Assembly: GCF_900111835.1 (NCBI RefSeq)
Contig: NZ_FOJP01000007.1
Location: forward strand, 124,001-188,000
Length of the DNA stretch: 64,000 nt
Direction of reading: 5' to 3'
Origin: Metapseudomonas otitidis
GTDB lineage: Bacteria; Pseudomonadota; Gammaproteobacteria; Pseudomonadales; Pseudomonadaceae
Part shown: positions 55,387-64,000 of the stretch, in pieces
Layout: each line of letters starts with the position of its first letter
Numbering within the stretch: position 1 is the stretch's first letter
The notes under the pieces: generated by a model
Seen by the model: only the letters and a program-made list of their open reading frames with translations
Told to the model about the DNA's origin: nothing
Database searches by the model: none
Program-made: the position numbers and the translations under genes

Positions 55387-56910
55387 TCAGAACCGCCAGA
55401 AGGCCGGGCTGAGCAGGATCAGCAGGGAGAACACCTCCAGCCGCCCCAGCACCATGGCCAGGCTCAATACCAGCTTGGCGCCATCGGGCAGGTTGCCGTA
55501 GTGCGCCGCCGCCTCGCCCAGGGCCGGGCCCAGGTTGTTCATGCAGGAGGCCAGGGTGGAGAAGGCGGTGAGCTGGTCCAGCCCCATGGCCATCAGCAGC
55601 AGGAGCAGCACCACGAAGGTCATCAGGTAGATGGAGCAAAAGGCCCAGACCGACTCCACCACCCGCTCTGGAATTTGACGGCGCCCCAGCTTGAGGGTGA
55701 ACACCCCGTTGGGGTGCAGCAGCCGCTGGAACTCCCGCACCCCTTGGCGCAGCACCAGCAGGATGCGCATCACTTTCATGCCGCCGCCGGTGGAGCCGGC
55801 GCAGGCGCCGATGAAGGTGGTGTAGAGCAGCAGGTGCGGCAGCAGGGTCGGCCAGGTGCTGAAGTCGGCCAGGCCGAAGCCGGTGGTGGTGGCCACCGAG
55901 ACCACCATGAACGCGGCATAGCGGATCGATTGCAGCGGCGCCTCGTAGTGCTGGTGGACGATGAGCGTGGTGGCGCAGATCACGAAGGTGCCCAGCAGCA
56001 GCAACAGGTACGCGCGGCATTCCGCGTCGCGCAGGTAGTGCCGCAGGCTGCGCTGTCGCCAGGCGAGAAAGTGCAGGCCGAAGTTCACCCCCGAGACCAC
56101 CAGGAAGAACATGCACACCGCCTCCACCAGCGGACTGTCGAAGTAGCCGATGCTGGCGTCGTGGGTGGAGAAGCCGCCGATGGCGATGGTGGAGAAGCTG
56201 TGGCAGATGGCGTCGAACAGGCTCATCCCGGCGGCCCAGTACGCCAGCGCACAGGCCAGGGTCAGGCCGCAGTAGATCAGCCACAGGGTGCGCGCGGTTT
56301 CCGCGATGCGTGGCGAGAGCTTCTGCTCCTTCAGCGGGCCGGGCATCTCGGCGCGGTACAGCTGCATTCCGCCGATGCCGAGCATGGGCATGATCGCCAC
56401 CGCGAGGACGATGATCCCCATCCCGCCGAACCACTGCAGCTGCTGGCGGTAGTAGAGGACCGCCTTGGGCAGCTGGTCGAGCCCGGTGAGTACGGTCGCC
56501 CCGGTGGTGCTGATGCCCGAGACGGACTCGAACAGCGCGTCCACCAGGCCCATGCGCGGCGTGTCGATGAGCAGGAAGGGAATGCAGCCGAAGGTGCCGA
56601 GCACGGTCCAGAACAGCGCGGTGATCAGGTAGCCGTCGCGGATCTTCAGGTCCCCGTTGGCACCGCGCACCGGTAGCCAGATGAGCAGGCCGATGCTCAG
56701 GGTGATCAGCAGCGCCATCAGAAAGCCCTGCCAGGCGCCTTCGCCGTAGTACAGGTCGATCAGCAAGGGCGGCAGTTGGGTGCTGCTGAACAGCATCAGC
56801 AGCACGCCGAGGATCCGGCGGATCACCGCATGGCGCTGGGCTCGTCCGGTCACGGCGTTAGGCAGGTAAGTGTTCTGGCGCAGCGGCAGGAGGGGTTCGA
56901 AGCGGGACAT
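55387..56910 (-). CDS. trkH: Trk potassium transporter TrkH
   Basis: 507 aa with about ten membrane segments and the four selectivity-loop regions (SGISTTGATV, STIAIGGFSTH, ATTTGFG, CMNNLGPA). Partner of TrkA, whose gene lies 120 bp upstream. P. aeruginosa keeps trkH elsewhere, so the pairing here is lineage-specific. Confidence 0.95.
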   Translation of the reverse strand: MSRFEPLLPLRQNTYLPNAVTGRAQRHAVIRRILGVLLMLFSSTQLPPLLIDLYYGEGAWQGFLMALLITLSIGLLIWLPVRGANGDLKIRDGYLITALFWTVLGTFGCIPFLLIDTPRMGLVDALFESVSGISTTGATVLTGLDQLPKAVLYYRQQLQWFGGMGIIVLAVAIMPMLGIGGMQLYRAEMPGPLKEQKLSPRIAETARTLWLIYCGLTLACALAYWAAGMSLFDAICHSFSTIAIGGFSTHDASIGYFDSPLVEAVCMFFLVVSGVNFGLHFLAWRQRSLRHYLRDAECRAYLLLLLGTFVICATTLIVHQHYEAPLQSIRYAAFMVVSVATTTGFGLADFSTWPTLLPHLLLYTTFIGACAGSTGGGMKVMRILLVLRQGVREFQRLLHPNGVFTLKLGRRQIPERVVESVWAFCSIYLMTFVVLLLLLMAMGLDQLTAFSTLASCMNNLGPALGEAAAHYGNLPDGAKLVLSLAMVLGRLEVFSLLILLSPAFWRF

Positions 56911-57030
56911 GGCGGGCCCTCGGAACGGGAGGGTCCGAACCCTACCGCCGGCTCGCAGGGAGGGGATGTAGGAAGTGGCTGAAAACCGGGCGGCCGGTAT
57001 CTGGATACCGCGCGCGCCCGGTTGGCGGCG

Positions 57031-58404
57031 TCAGAAGAAGGTCAGGCCGACCTGGAACAGCCGCTCCACGTCGCGGATGTACTTCTTGTCCACGAGGAAG
57101 AGGATCACGTGGTCGCCGGACTCGATCACCGTGTCGTCGTGGGCGATCAGCACCTCGTCGTCACGGATCACCGCGCCGATGGTGGTGCCCGGCGGCAGGG
57201 CGATGTCCTCGATCATCTTGCCCACCACCTTGCTCGACTTGGCGTCGCCGTGGGCGATGGCCTCGATGGCTTCGGCCGCGCCCCGGCGCAGGGAGTGCAC
57301 GCTGACGATGTCGCCCCGGCGCACGTGGGTGAGCAGGGTGCCGATGGTGGCGAGCTGGGGGCTGAGGGCAATGTCGATCTCGCCGCCCTGCACCAGGTCC
57401 ACGTAGGCGGGGTTGTTGATGAGGGTCATCACCTTGCGCGCTCCGAGCCGCTTGGCCAGCAGCGAGGACATGATGTTGGCCTCGTCGTCGTTGGTCAGGG
57501 CCAGGAAGATGTCGGCGTCGTTGATGTTCTCTTCCACCAGCAGGTCGCGGTCCGAAGCGCTGCCCTGCAGCACCACGGTGCTGTCGAGGGTGTCCGACAG
57601 GTAGCGGCAGCGGGCCGGGTTCATCTCGATGATCTTCACCTGGTAACGGCTCTCGATGGCCTCGGCCAGGCGCTCGCCGATGTTGCCGCCGCCGGCGATG
57701 ACCACGCGCTTGTAGCTGTCCTCCAGGCGGCGCAGCTCACTCATCACCGCGCGGATGTGGGCCTTGGCAGCGATGAAGAACACCTCGTCGTCCGCCTCGA
57801 TCACGGTGTCGCCCTTGGGGATGATCGGCCGGTTGCGGCGGAAGATGGCCGCCACGCGCGTGTCGACGCTGGGCATGTGCTCGCGGATCTGGCGCAGCTC
57901 CTGGCCCACCAGCGGGCCGCCGTAGTAGGCACGGACGCCCACCAGCTGGGCCTTGCCCTCGGCGAAGTCGATCACCTGCAGGGCGCCGGGGTACTCGATC
58001 AGGCGCTTGATGTAGTTGGTGACCACCTGCTCGGGGCTGATCAGCACGTCGACCGGGATGGCCTCGTTGTCGAACAGCGCCTCGCGGGTCAGGTAGGCCG
58101 ACTCGCGTACGCGGGCGATCTTGGTGGGGGTGTGGAACAGGGTGTAGGCCACCTGGCAGGCGACCATGTTCACCTCGTCGCTGTTGGTCACGGCCACCAG
58201 CATGTCGGCGTCGTCGGCACCGGCCTGGCGCAGCACGGTGGGGAACGAGCCCTTGCCCTGCACGGTGCGGATGTCCAGGCGATCGCCGAGGTCGCGCAGG
58301 CGGTCGCCGTCGGTGTCGACCACGGTGATGTCGTTGGCTTCGCCGGACAGGTGTTCCGCGAGGGTGCCGCCGACCTGGCCGGCCCCGAGAATGATGATCT
58401 TCAC
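57031..58404 (-). CDS. trkA: Trk potassium regulator TrkA
   Basis: 457 aa with two RCK halves, each starting with a Rossmann motif ([13 protein letters not shown] near residue 7; [13 protein letters not shown] near 239). NAD-binding cytosolic regulator gating TrkH. Follows rsmB by 11 bp. Confidence 0.98.
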   Translation of the reverse strand: MKIIILGAGQVGGTLAEHLSGEANDITVVDTDGDRLRDLGDRLDIRTVQGKGSFPTVLRQAGADDADMLVAVTNSDEVNMVACQVAYTLFHTPTKIARVRESAYLTREALFDNEAIPVDVLISPEQVVTNYIKRLIEYPGALQVIDFAEGKAQLVGVRAYYGGPLVGQELRQIREHMPSVDTRVAAIFRRNRPIIPKGDTVIEADDEVFFIAAKAHIRAVMSELRRLEDSYKRVVIAGGGNIGERLAEAIESRYQVKIIEMNPARCRYLSDTLDSTVVLQGSASDRDLLVEENINDADIFLALTNDDEANIMSSLLAKRLGARKVMTLINNPAYVDLVQGGEIDIALSPQLATIGTLLTHVRRGDIVSVHSLRRGAAEAIEAIAHGDAKSSKVVGKMIEDIALPPGTTIGAVIRDDEVLIAHDDTVIESGDHVILFLVDKKYIRDVERLFQVGLTFF

Positions 58405-58415
58405 TGATTGCTCCG

Positions 58416-59729
58416 TTAGCCGCGGGGAGACGCGGCGATCTTCATCAGCTTGGCATAGTAGAAGCCGTCATGGCCGTCTTCCTGGGCCAGCAGCTGGCGG
58501 CCATGGGGTTGCTTGAGGCCGAACCCGCCGGCGATATCCAGCTCCCGCGCGCCGGGGGTGCGGGCGAGGAAGGCGGCGATGTTCTCGCTGTTTTCCGCCG
58601 GCAGCGCCGAGCAGGTGGCGTAGAGCAGGATGCCGCCCACTTCGAGCGTCGGCCAGAGGGCGTCCAGCAGCTCGCCTTGCAGGGTGGCCAGGGGCGCGAT
58701 GTCCTCGGCCTTGCGGGTCAGCTTGATATCGGGGTGGCGACGGATCACGCCGGTGGCCGAGCACGGGGCATCGAGCAGGATGCGCTGGAAGGGCTTGCCG
58801 TCCCACCAGCTCGCGGTGTCGCGGCCGTCGGCGGCGATCAACTGGGCATCCAGGCCCAGGCGCGCCAGGTTTTCGCGCACGCGCACCAGGCGGCTTTCCT
58901 CCAGGTCCACGCCCACCACCTGGGCCAGGCCGGGTTCGGCTTCCATCAAATGGCAGGTCTTGCCGCCGGGGGCGCAGCAGGCATCCAGCACCCGCTGGCC
59001 GGGTGCCAGTTCCAGCAGGTCGGCGGCCAGTTGCGCGGCTTCGTCCTGGACGCTGACACGCCCTTCGGAAAAGCCCGGCAAGCCGGTGACGTCGCAGGCT
59101 TCGGCCAGGCGGATGCCGTCGCGGCTGAAGGGGCAGGGTTCGGCTTCGATCCCGGCCTGGCGCAGTTCGGCGAGGTAGGCATCGCGGTCGCCGTGACGGC
59201 GGTTGACCCGCAGGATCAGCGGCGGGTGGGCATTGTTGGCCGCGCAGACGGCTTCCCACTGTTCCGGCCAGGCAGCCTTCAGGGCCTTCTGCAGCCAGCG
59301 TGGGTGGGCGGTGCGTACGGCCGGGTCGCGTTCGAACTCGGCGAAGATCGCCTCGCCCTGGCGCTGGGCATTGCGCAGCACGGCGTTGAGCAGGCCCTTG
59401 GCCCAGGGCTTCTTCAGCTTGTCGGCACAGCCGACGGTTTCGCCGATGGCCGCGTGGGGCGGGATGCGGGTGTGGAACAGCTGGTAGAGGCCCACCAGCA
59501 ACAGGGCTTCGACGTCACGGTCGGCCGCCTTGAAGGGCTTCTGCAGCAGGCGCTCGGCCAGGGCCGACAGGCGGGGTTGCCAGCGGGCGGCGCCGAAGGC
59601 GAGGTCCTGGGCGAGGCCGCGATCGCGCGGGTCCACCTTGTCCAGCTGGGCAGGCAGGCTGCCGCCGAGGGAGGCCTTGCCGTTGAGCACGGCCGCCAGG
59701 GCACGGGCGGCGGCGAGGCGCGGGCTCAT
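58416..59729 (-). CDS. rsmB: 16S rRNA m5C967 methyltransferase
   Basis: 437 aa from the ATG at 59729. NusB-like N-terminal domain, SAM motif [15 protein letters not shown] and catalytic Cys in the later YATCS. Start overlaps the fmt stop (ATGA). Confidence 0.97.
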   Translation of the reverse strand: MSPRLAAARALAAVLNGKASLGGSLPAQLDKVDPRDRGLAQDLAFGAARWQPRLSALAERLLQKPFKAADRDVEALLLVGLYQLFHTRIPPHAAIGETVGCADKLKKPWAKGLLNAVLRNAQRQGEAIFAEFERDPAVRTAHPRWLQKALKAAWPEQWEAVCAANNAHPPLILRVNRRHGDRDAYLAELRQAGIEAEPCPFSRDGIRLAEACDVTGLPGFSEGRVSVQDEAAQLAADLLELAPGQRVLDACCAPGGKTCHLMEAEPGLAQVVGVDLEESRLVRVRENLARLGLDAQLIAADGRDTASWWDGKPFQRILLDAPCSATGVIRRHPDIKLTRKAEDIAPLATLQGELLDALWPTLEVGGILLYATCSALPAENSENIAAFLARTPGARELDIAGGFGLKQPHGRQLLAQEDGHDGFYYAKLMKIAASPRG

Positions 59730-60670
59730 GCGCCGAGCACCTGGCCGGGGGCGAACTGTTCGCGGCGGCTGTTGTAGAGGTCGGCGAAGGCCAGGGGCTT
59801 GCCGCCGGGCAGTTGCAGGCGGGTCAGGCGCAGGGCGCCTTCGCCACAAGCCACGGTGAGGCCGTCCTTGCTGGCGTCGAGGATCTGGCCGGGTTGGCCG
59901 CGGCCTTCGGCGGGCTCGGCAGCGAGCACCTTCAGCGGCTGGCCGTCAAGGGTGCTGTGGCAGATGGGCCAGGGGTTGAAGGCACGCACCAGGCGCTCCA
60001 GCTCGTCGGCCGGGCGGCTCCAGTCGATCCGCGCCTCGTCCTTGTTGAGCTTGTGGGCGTAGGTGGCCAGGGCGTCGTCCTGCACCTCGCCCTGCAGCGT
60101 GCCGGCAGCAAGACCGGCGATGGCCTGGACGACGGCCTGGGGGCCGAGCTGTGCAAGGCGGTCATGCAGGCTGCCGCCGGTGTCGCCGGCGGTGATCGGG
60201 GTGGTGACCTTGAGCAGCATGGGGCCGGTGTCGAGACCCGCCTCCATCTGCATCACGGTGACGCCGCTCTCGGCGTCGCCCGCCTGCACCGCCCGCTGGA
60301 TCGGTGCGGCGCCGCGCCAGCGCGGCAGCAGCGAGGCATGGCTGTTGATGCAGCCGAGGCGCGGGATGTCCAGCACTACCTGCGGCAGGATCAGGCCGTA
60401 GGCGACCACCACCATCAGGTCCGGGGCAAGGGCGCGCAGTTCCTCCTGGGCGGCAGGGTCGCGCAGGGTCGGCGGCTGCAGGACCGGGAGGCCGTGCTGC
60501 AGGGCAAGCTGCTTGACCGGGCTGGGCATGAGCTTCTGGCCGCGGCCGGCGGGGCGGTCGGGCTGGGTGTACACGGCAACGATCTGGTGAGGGGTGTCGA
60601 GCAGGGCCTTGAGGTGTTCGGCGGCGAACTCCGGGGTGCCGGCGAAGACGAGGCGCAGGGCTTGGGTCAT
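59726..60670 (-). CDS. fmt: Methionyl-tRNA formyltransferase
   Basis: 314 aa. Formyl-binding core with [19 protein letters not shown]. Formylates initiator tRNA. Downstream of def, but with a terminator between. Confidence 0.98.
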   Translation of the reverse strand: MTQALRLVFAGTPEFAAEHLKALLDTPHQIVAVYTQPDRPAGRGQKLMPSPVKQLALQHGLPVLQPPTLRDPAAQEELRALAPDLMVVVAYGLILPQVVLDIPRLGCINSHASLLPRWRGAAPIQRAVQAGDAESGVTVMQMEAGLDTGPMLLKVTTPITAGDTGGSLHDRLAQLGPQAVVQAIAGLAAGTLQGEVQDDALATYAHKLNKDEARIDWSRPADELERLVRAFNPWPICHSTLDGQPLKVLAAEPAEGRGQPGQILDASKDGLTVACGEGALRLTRLQLPGGKPLAFADLYNSRREQFAPGQVLGA

Positions 60671-60687
60671 GCGGGGCTCACTCTACT

Positions 60688-60719
60688 AAAAAGAAAAAGG
60701 CTTGCCGGAGCAAGCCTTT
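60688..60719 (-). terminator. Terminator between def and fmt
   Basis: Minus-strand stem AAAGGCTTGC/GCAAGCCTTT, loop TCCG, then TTCTTTTTAG. Likely reduces fmt-rsmB-trkA expression from the def promoter. Confidence 0.8.
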
Positions 60720-60731
60720 GGGGTTCGGGGA

Positions 60732-61238
60732 TCAAGCCTGCTGGCGGTGCTGCTTTTCCAGCTTCTTCTTGATCCGGTCGCGCTTGAGGCTGGAGAGGTA
60801 GTCGACGAAGAGCTTGCCGTTGAGGTGGTCGCATTCGTGCTGGATGCACACCGCCAGCAGGCCTTCGGCAATCATCTCGAATGGCTGGCCATCGCGGTCC
60901 AGGGCCTTGATCTTGACCTTCTGCGGGCGGTCGACGTTCTCGTAGAAGCCGGGCACCGAGAGGCAGCCTTCCTGGTACTGGTCCATCTGGTCGGTCAGGG
61001 ACTCGAACTCGGGATTGATGAAGACCATCGGCTCGGACTTGTCCTCCGACAGGTCCATCACCACCACGCGCTTGTGCACATTCACCTGGGTCGCCGCCAG
61101 GCCGATGCCGGGGGCTTCGTACATGGTCTCGAACATGTCGTCGATCAACTGGCGCAGCGCGTCGTCCACCACCTCCACCGGTTTGGCGATGGTGCGCAGG
61201 CGCGGATCAGGGAATTCGAGGATGTTCAGGATCGCCAT
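60732..61238 (-). CDS. def: Peptide deformylase
   Basis: 168 aa. Motifs [13 protein letters not shown] and HECDH hold the metal ligands (Cys, His, His) and catalytic Glu. Removes N-formyl from new proteins. Confidence 0.98.
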   Translation of the reverse strand: MAILNILEFPDPRLRTIAKPVEVVDDALRQLIDDMFETMYEAPGIGLAATQVNVHKRVVVMDLSEDKSEPMVFINPEFESLTDQMDQYQEGCLSVPGFYENVDRPQKVKIKALDRDGQPFEMIAEGLLAVCIQHECDHLNGKLFVDYLSSLKRDRIKKKLEKQHRQQA

Positions 61239-61379
61239 ATGGGTTTGTGATGCACTTGTGGAATAAAGTCAAAATCCGCTGCTAAGATGATGAGCAGCAT
61301 TGAAAAACGCCTGAAAAGCCCGGTTGGGGCGGCTTTCAGGCCGTTTCGCGTGAACGCACATAATAAAGGGATTCACCGC

Positions 61380-62405
61380 ATGAGGAAATCACTACTCGCC
61401 CTGCTGCTCCTGGCTGCCAACGGGCTGGCACAGGCTGCGGTGGAGCTCAAGGACGGCCATCCGGAACGCTATACGGTGGTCCGTGGCGACACACTCTGGG
61501 ACATCTCCGGCAAGTTCCTCAGCGAACCCTGGAAATGGCCGGAAATCTGGCATGCCAACCCGCAGATCCAGAACCCGCACCTCATCTACCCCGGTGACAC
61601 CCTGAGCCTGGTGTATGTCGATGGCCAGCCGCGCCTGGTGCTGGATCGCGGCGCGTCCCGCGGCACCATCAAGCTGTCGCCTCGTGTTCGCAGCACACCG
61701 ATGGCCGAGGCCATTCCGACCATTCCGCTGGAGGCGATCAACAGCTTCCTGTTGTCGAACCGCATCGTTGATACCCCTGAGCAGTTCGAGGGTATTCCGT
61801 ACATCGTCGCGGGTAACGCCGAGCGTGTTGTCAGTGGCGCGGGTGACCGCGTCTATGCACGCGGCAAGATCGACCCCGCAGGTGCCTCCTACGGCATTTT
61901 CCGCCAGGGCAAGACCTACATCGACCCGGATACCGAGGAATTCCTGGGCATCAATGCCGATGACATCGGTGGCGCCAACGTGGTTGCCCAAGAGGGGGAT
62001 GTCACCACCATGGCCCTGACACGCTCGACCCAGGAAGTTCGCCTGGGGGATCGTCTTTTCCCCACCGAAGAGCGCTCCATCACCTCGACCTTCATGCCGA
62101 GTGCGCCCGACCGCGAGGTCAAAGGGCTAATCCTCGATGTACCTCGAGGTGTGAGCCAGATCGGCCAGTTTGATGTGGTCACCCTGAACAAGGGCAAGCG
62201 CGATGGCCTGGCCGAAGGCAACGTACTGGCGGTCTACAAGACCGGCGAAACCGTCCGCGATCGGGTCACCGGTGAGATGGTGAAGATCCCCGACGAGCGT
62301 GCCGGCCTGCTGATGGTGTTCCGCACCTACGACAAGCTCAGCTATGGTCTGATTCTCGCGGCGAGTCGCCAGTTGCAGGTGATGGACAAGGTACAAAATC
62401 CGTAG
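61380..62405 (+). CDS. LysM-domain envelope protein
   Basis: 341 aa. Signal peptide (residues 1-19, ending AQA), LysM domain (about 29-80: YTVVRGDTLWDISGKFL, NPQIQNPHLIYPGDTLSL), then a beta-rich C-terminal region. LysM binds peptidoglycan. Divergent from def, as in other pseudomonads. Confidence 0.9.
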   Translation: MRKSLLALLLLAANGLAQAAVELKDGHPERYTVVRGDTLWDISGKFLSEPWKWPEIWHANPQIQNPHLIYPGDTLSLVYVDGQPRLVLDRGASRGTIKLSPRVRSTPMAEAIPTIPLEAINSFLLSNRIVDTPEQFEGIPYIVAGNAERVVSGAGDRVYARGKIDPAGASYGIFRQGKTYIDPDTEEFLGINADDIGGANVVAQEGDVTTMALTRSTQEVRLGDRLFPTEERSITSTFMPSAPDREVKGLILDVPRGVSQIGQFDVVTLNKGKRDGLAEGNVLAVYKTGETVRDRVTGEMVKIPDERAGLLMVFRTYDKLSYGLILAASRQLQVMDKVQNP

Positions 62406-62413
62406 TGCCAATC

Positions 62414-62440
62414 AGCCCCCGCCTAGCGGGGGCTTGTTGT
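62414..62440 (+). terminator. Terminator after the LysM gene
   Basis: Stem AGCCCCCGC/GCGGGGGCT with a 3-nt loop, then TGTTGT; weak U-tract. Confidence 0.7.
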
Positions 62441-62489
62441 ATACAGGGCGGCCAGCCGCGCCATGCGGCACCGGTCAAGGACGAATCCC

Positions 62490-63590
62490 ATGCCGCCCGC
62501 CCTCTCCCCCGCCGAGCTGGAAGCCCGGCTCCGCCTGCACAGCCTCCCCGAAGTCGGCCCTCGCCGTTTTCATACCCTGATCGAAGCCTTCGCCAGCGCC
62601 TCTGCCGCGCTCAGCGCCCCGGCTGCCGCCTGGCGCTCCCTCGGCCTGCCGGAAGCCTGTGCCGGCCCGCGCCGGGATGCCGCCATCCGCGAGCGGGCCG
62701 CCCATGCGCTGGCCTGGCTGGAAGGGCCGGACTGCCACCTGATCACCTGGGATGATCCGCGCTACCCCGCCCTGCTCGCCGAACTGCCGGACGCCCCGCC
62801 GCTGCTCTTCCTCCAGGGCGACCCCGGCCTGCTGGAGACCCCGCAACTGGCCATCGTCGGCAGCCGTCGCGCCTCCGCCGCCGGGCTCGACAACGCCCAC
62901 GCCTTCGCCTGTGCCCTGGCTGGCGGAGGGTTCACCATCACCAGCGGCCTTGCCCTGGGCATCGACGGTGCCGCCCACCAGGGCGCGCTGGATGCCAGCG
63001 GCAAGACCATCGCCGTGCTCGGCACCGGCCTGCAGCGGCTCTACCCCCGGCGCCATGCCGGGCTGGCCCGGGACCTGCTGGCCAGGGGCGGCGCCCTGGT
63101 GTCCGAACTGCCCCTGGACTGCCCGCCCCAGGCCGCCAACTTCCCCCGTCGCAACCGCATCATCAGCGGGCTGTCCCTGGGCGTGCTGGTGGTGGAAGCC
63201 AGCCCCTCCAGCGGCTCGCTGATCACCGCCCGGCTGGCCGCCGAACAGGGCCGCGAGGTCTACGCCCTGCCCGGCTCCATCCACCACCCTGGCGCGCGGG
63301 GTTGCCACCAACTGATCCGCGAAGGCGCCGTGCTGGTGGAGACCACCGAGCACATCCTCGAAGCCCTGCGGGGCTGGCAGCAGGTGGCACCGCTCCCAGT
63401 TGCCAAGCCGATCGAAGCCCCCCACCAGCACCCGCTGTTGGACCTGCTGCGCGCCGCCCCCTACAGCAGCGAGGCCCTGGCCCATGCCAGCGGCTGGGAC
63501 CTGCCCCGCGTACTGGCCAGCCTCACCGAACTGGAGCTCGACGGCTGTGTCGCCTGCGAGGCGGGGCGCTGGGTTCATCGCTGCGGGTGA
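62490..63590 (+). CDS. dprA: DNA-processing protein DprA
   Basis: 366 aa. Rossmann-like core with [19 protein letters not shown] and [13 protein letters not shown]-terminal winged helix. Loads RecA on incoming single-stranded DNA. The ATG at 62490 is chosen because the N terminus then matches the family start. Confidence 0.95.
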   Translation: MPPALSPAELEARLRLHSLPEVGPRRFHTLIEAFASASAALSAPAAAWRSLGLPEACAGPRRDAAIRERAAHALAWLEGPDCHLITWDDPRYPALLAELPDAPPLLFLQGDPGLLETPQLAIVGSRRASAAGLDNAHAFACALAGGGFTITSGLALGIDGAAHQGALDASGKTIAVLGTGLQRLYPRRHAGLARDLLARGGALVSELPLDCPPQAANFPRRNRIISGLSLGVLVVEASPSSGSLITARLAAEQGREVYALPGSIHHPGARGCHQLIREGAVLVETTEHILEALRGWQQVAPLPVAKPIEAPHQHPLLDLLRAAPYSSEALAHASGWDLPRVLASLTELELDGCVACEAGRWVHRCG

Positions 63591-63630
63591 GCCCTGTACA
63601 CTCGCGCCATCGTTTTTCCGGGAGCAGGCG

Positions 63631-64000
63631 ATGGTCAACAAATGGCAGGTTCAACGCGTGGCGCGGATCGTTCGAGAAGGCGGCGTGATCGCCTACCCCA
63701 CCGAAGCGGTGTGGGGCCTGGGCTGTGATCCGTGGAATGCGGACGCGGTCTACCGCTTGCTGGCGCTCAAGGACCGGCCGGTGGAAAAGGGCCTGATCCT
63801 GGTGGCCGACGACATCCAGCAGTTCGACTTCCTCCTCGACGGCCTGCCCGACGCCTGGATCGACCAGCTCACCGCCAGTTGGCCGGGCCCCAACACCTGG
63901 CTGGTGCCCCACCAGGGCCTGCTGCCCGAATGGATCACCGGCCAGCACGACAGCGTCGCCCTGCGCGTCACCGACCACCCCCTGGTGCGCGCCCTGTGCG
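63631..64000 (+). CDS. tsaC: L-threonylcarbamoyladenylate synthase, 3' end beyond window
   Basis: First 123 codons seen. YrdC/Sua5 motif [20 protein letters not shown] near the start, then [18 protein letters not shown] lies 6 nt before the ATG. Makes the intermediate for t6A37 of tRNA. Runs off the right edge. Confidence 0.96.
   Translation, partial: MVNKWQVQRVARIVREGGVIAYPTEAVWGLGCDPWNADAVYRLLALKDRPVEKGLILVADDIQQFDFLLDGLPDAWIDQLTASWPGPNTWLVPHQGLLPEWITGQHDSVALRVTDHPLVRALC

Overview
The window is the origin-proximal part of a high-GC Pseudomonas-type chromosome. The order glmS-glmR-glmU, atpCDGAHFEBI, parB-parA, rsmG-mnmG, mnmE-yidC-yidD-rnpA-rpmH, oriC, dnaA-dnaN-recF-gyrB, plsC-gmhB-glyS-glyQ-tag-lpxL-PilZ, trkH-trkA-rsmB-fmt-def-LysM-dprA-tsaC is the classical Pseudomonas origin layout. 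Protein sequences such as MnmG, GlyQ, RnpA and Tag are close to P. aeruginosa as I remember it. No species can be named from sequence alone.

Positions 1-1584 hold two chromosomal genes that originally followed glmS. They are now separated from it by a 19,212-bp Tn7-like transposon (1721-20932). The element has a perfect 5-bp target duplication (CCACG), three TnsB-type repeats at each end, and a tnsA-tnsB-tnsC-tnsD operon reading inward from the glmS side. A second, divergent TnsD/TniQ protein follows. The element lies about 20 bp past the glmS stop codon, inside what was a 15-bp perfect hairpin, presumably the glmS terminator. Just inside the glmS-proximal end it carries its own intrinsic terminator.

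The transposon cargo, from the left end, is: a two-gene SF2 helicase module (2240-4518); a nickel/cobalt island (4839-11147); a lone MotA-like stator gene (11207-12061); and a small unknown ORF. The metal island comprises a His/Cys mini-protein, an NreB-like MFS exporter, TraX-like and YqaA-like membrane proteins, an RcnA-like exporter, a CsoR/RcnR-family repressor, a His-rich small protein, a HupE/UreJ-like protein and a membrane-anchored protein. Three G/C-tract inverted repeats sit before the three transcription units. Two of them lie in the spacer of a recognisable promoter, which suggests one repressor controls the whole island. The tns genes are visibly more AT-rich than the metal genes, so the element is a mosaic.

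From 20958 onward everything is core genome: cell-wall precursor synthesis (glmS, glmU), ATP synthase, chromosome partition (parAB with two parS sites inside recF), tRNA and rRNA modification, membrane insertion, replication initiation and translation. Two intergenic DnaA-box clusters are visible, at 36.8-37.1 kb (mnmG/mnmE) and 41.3-41.6 kb (rpmH/dnaA). Further perfect DnaA boxes lie around glmR/glmU and after gyrB. I saw no tRNA, rRNA or CRISPR array.
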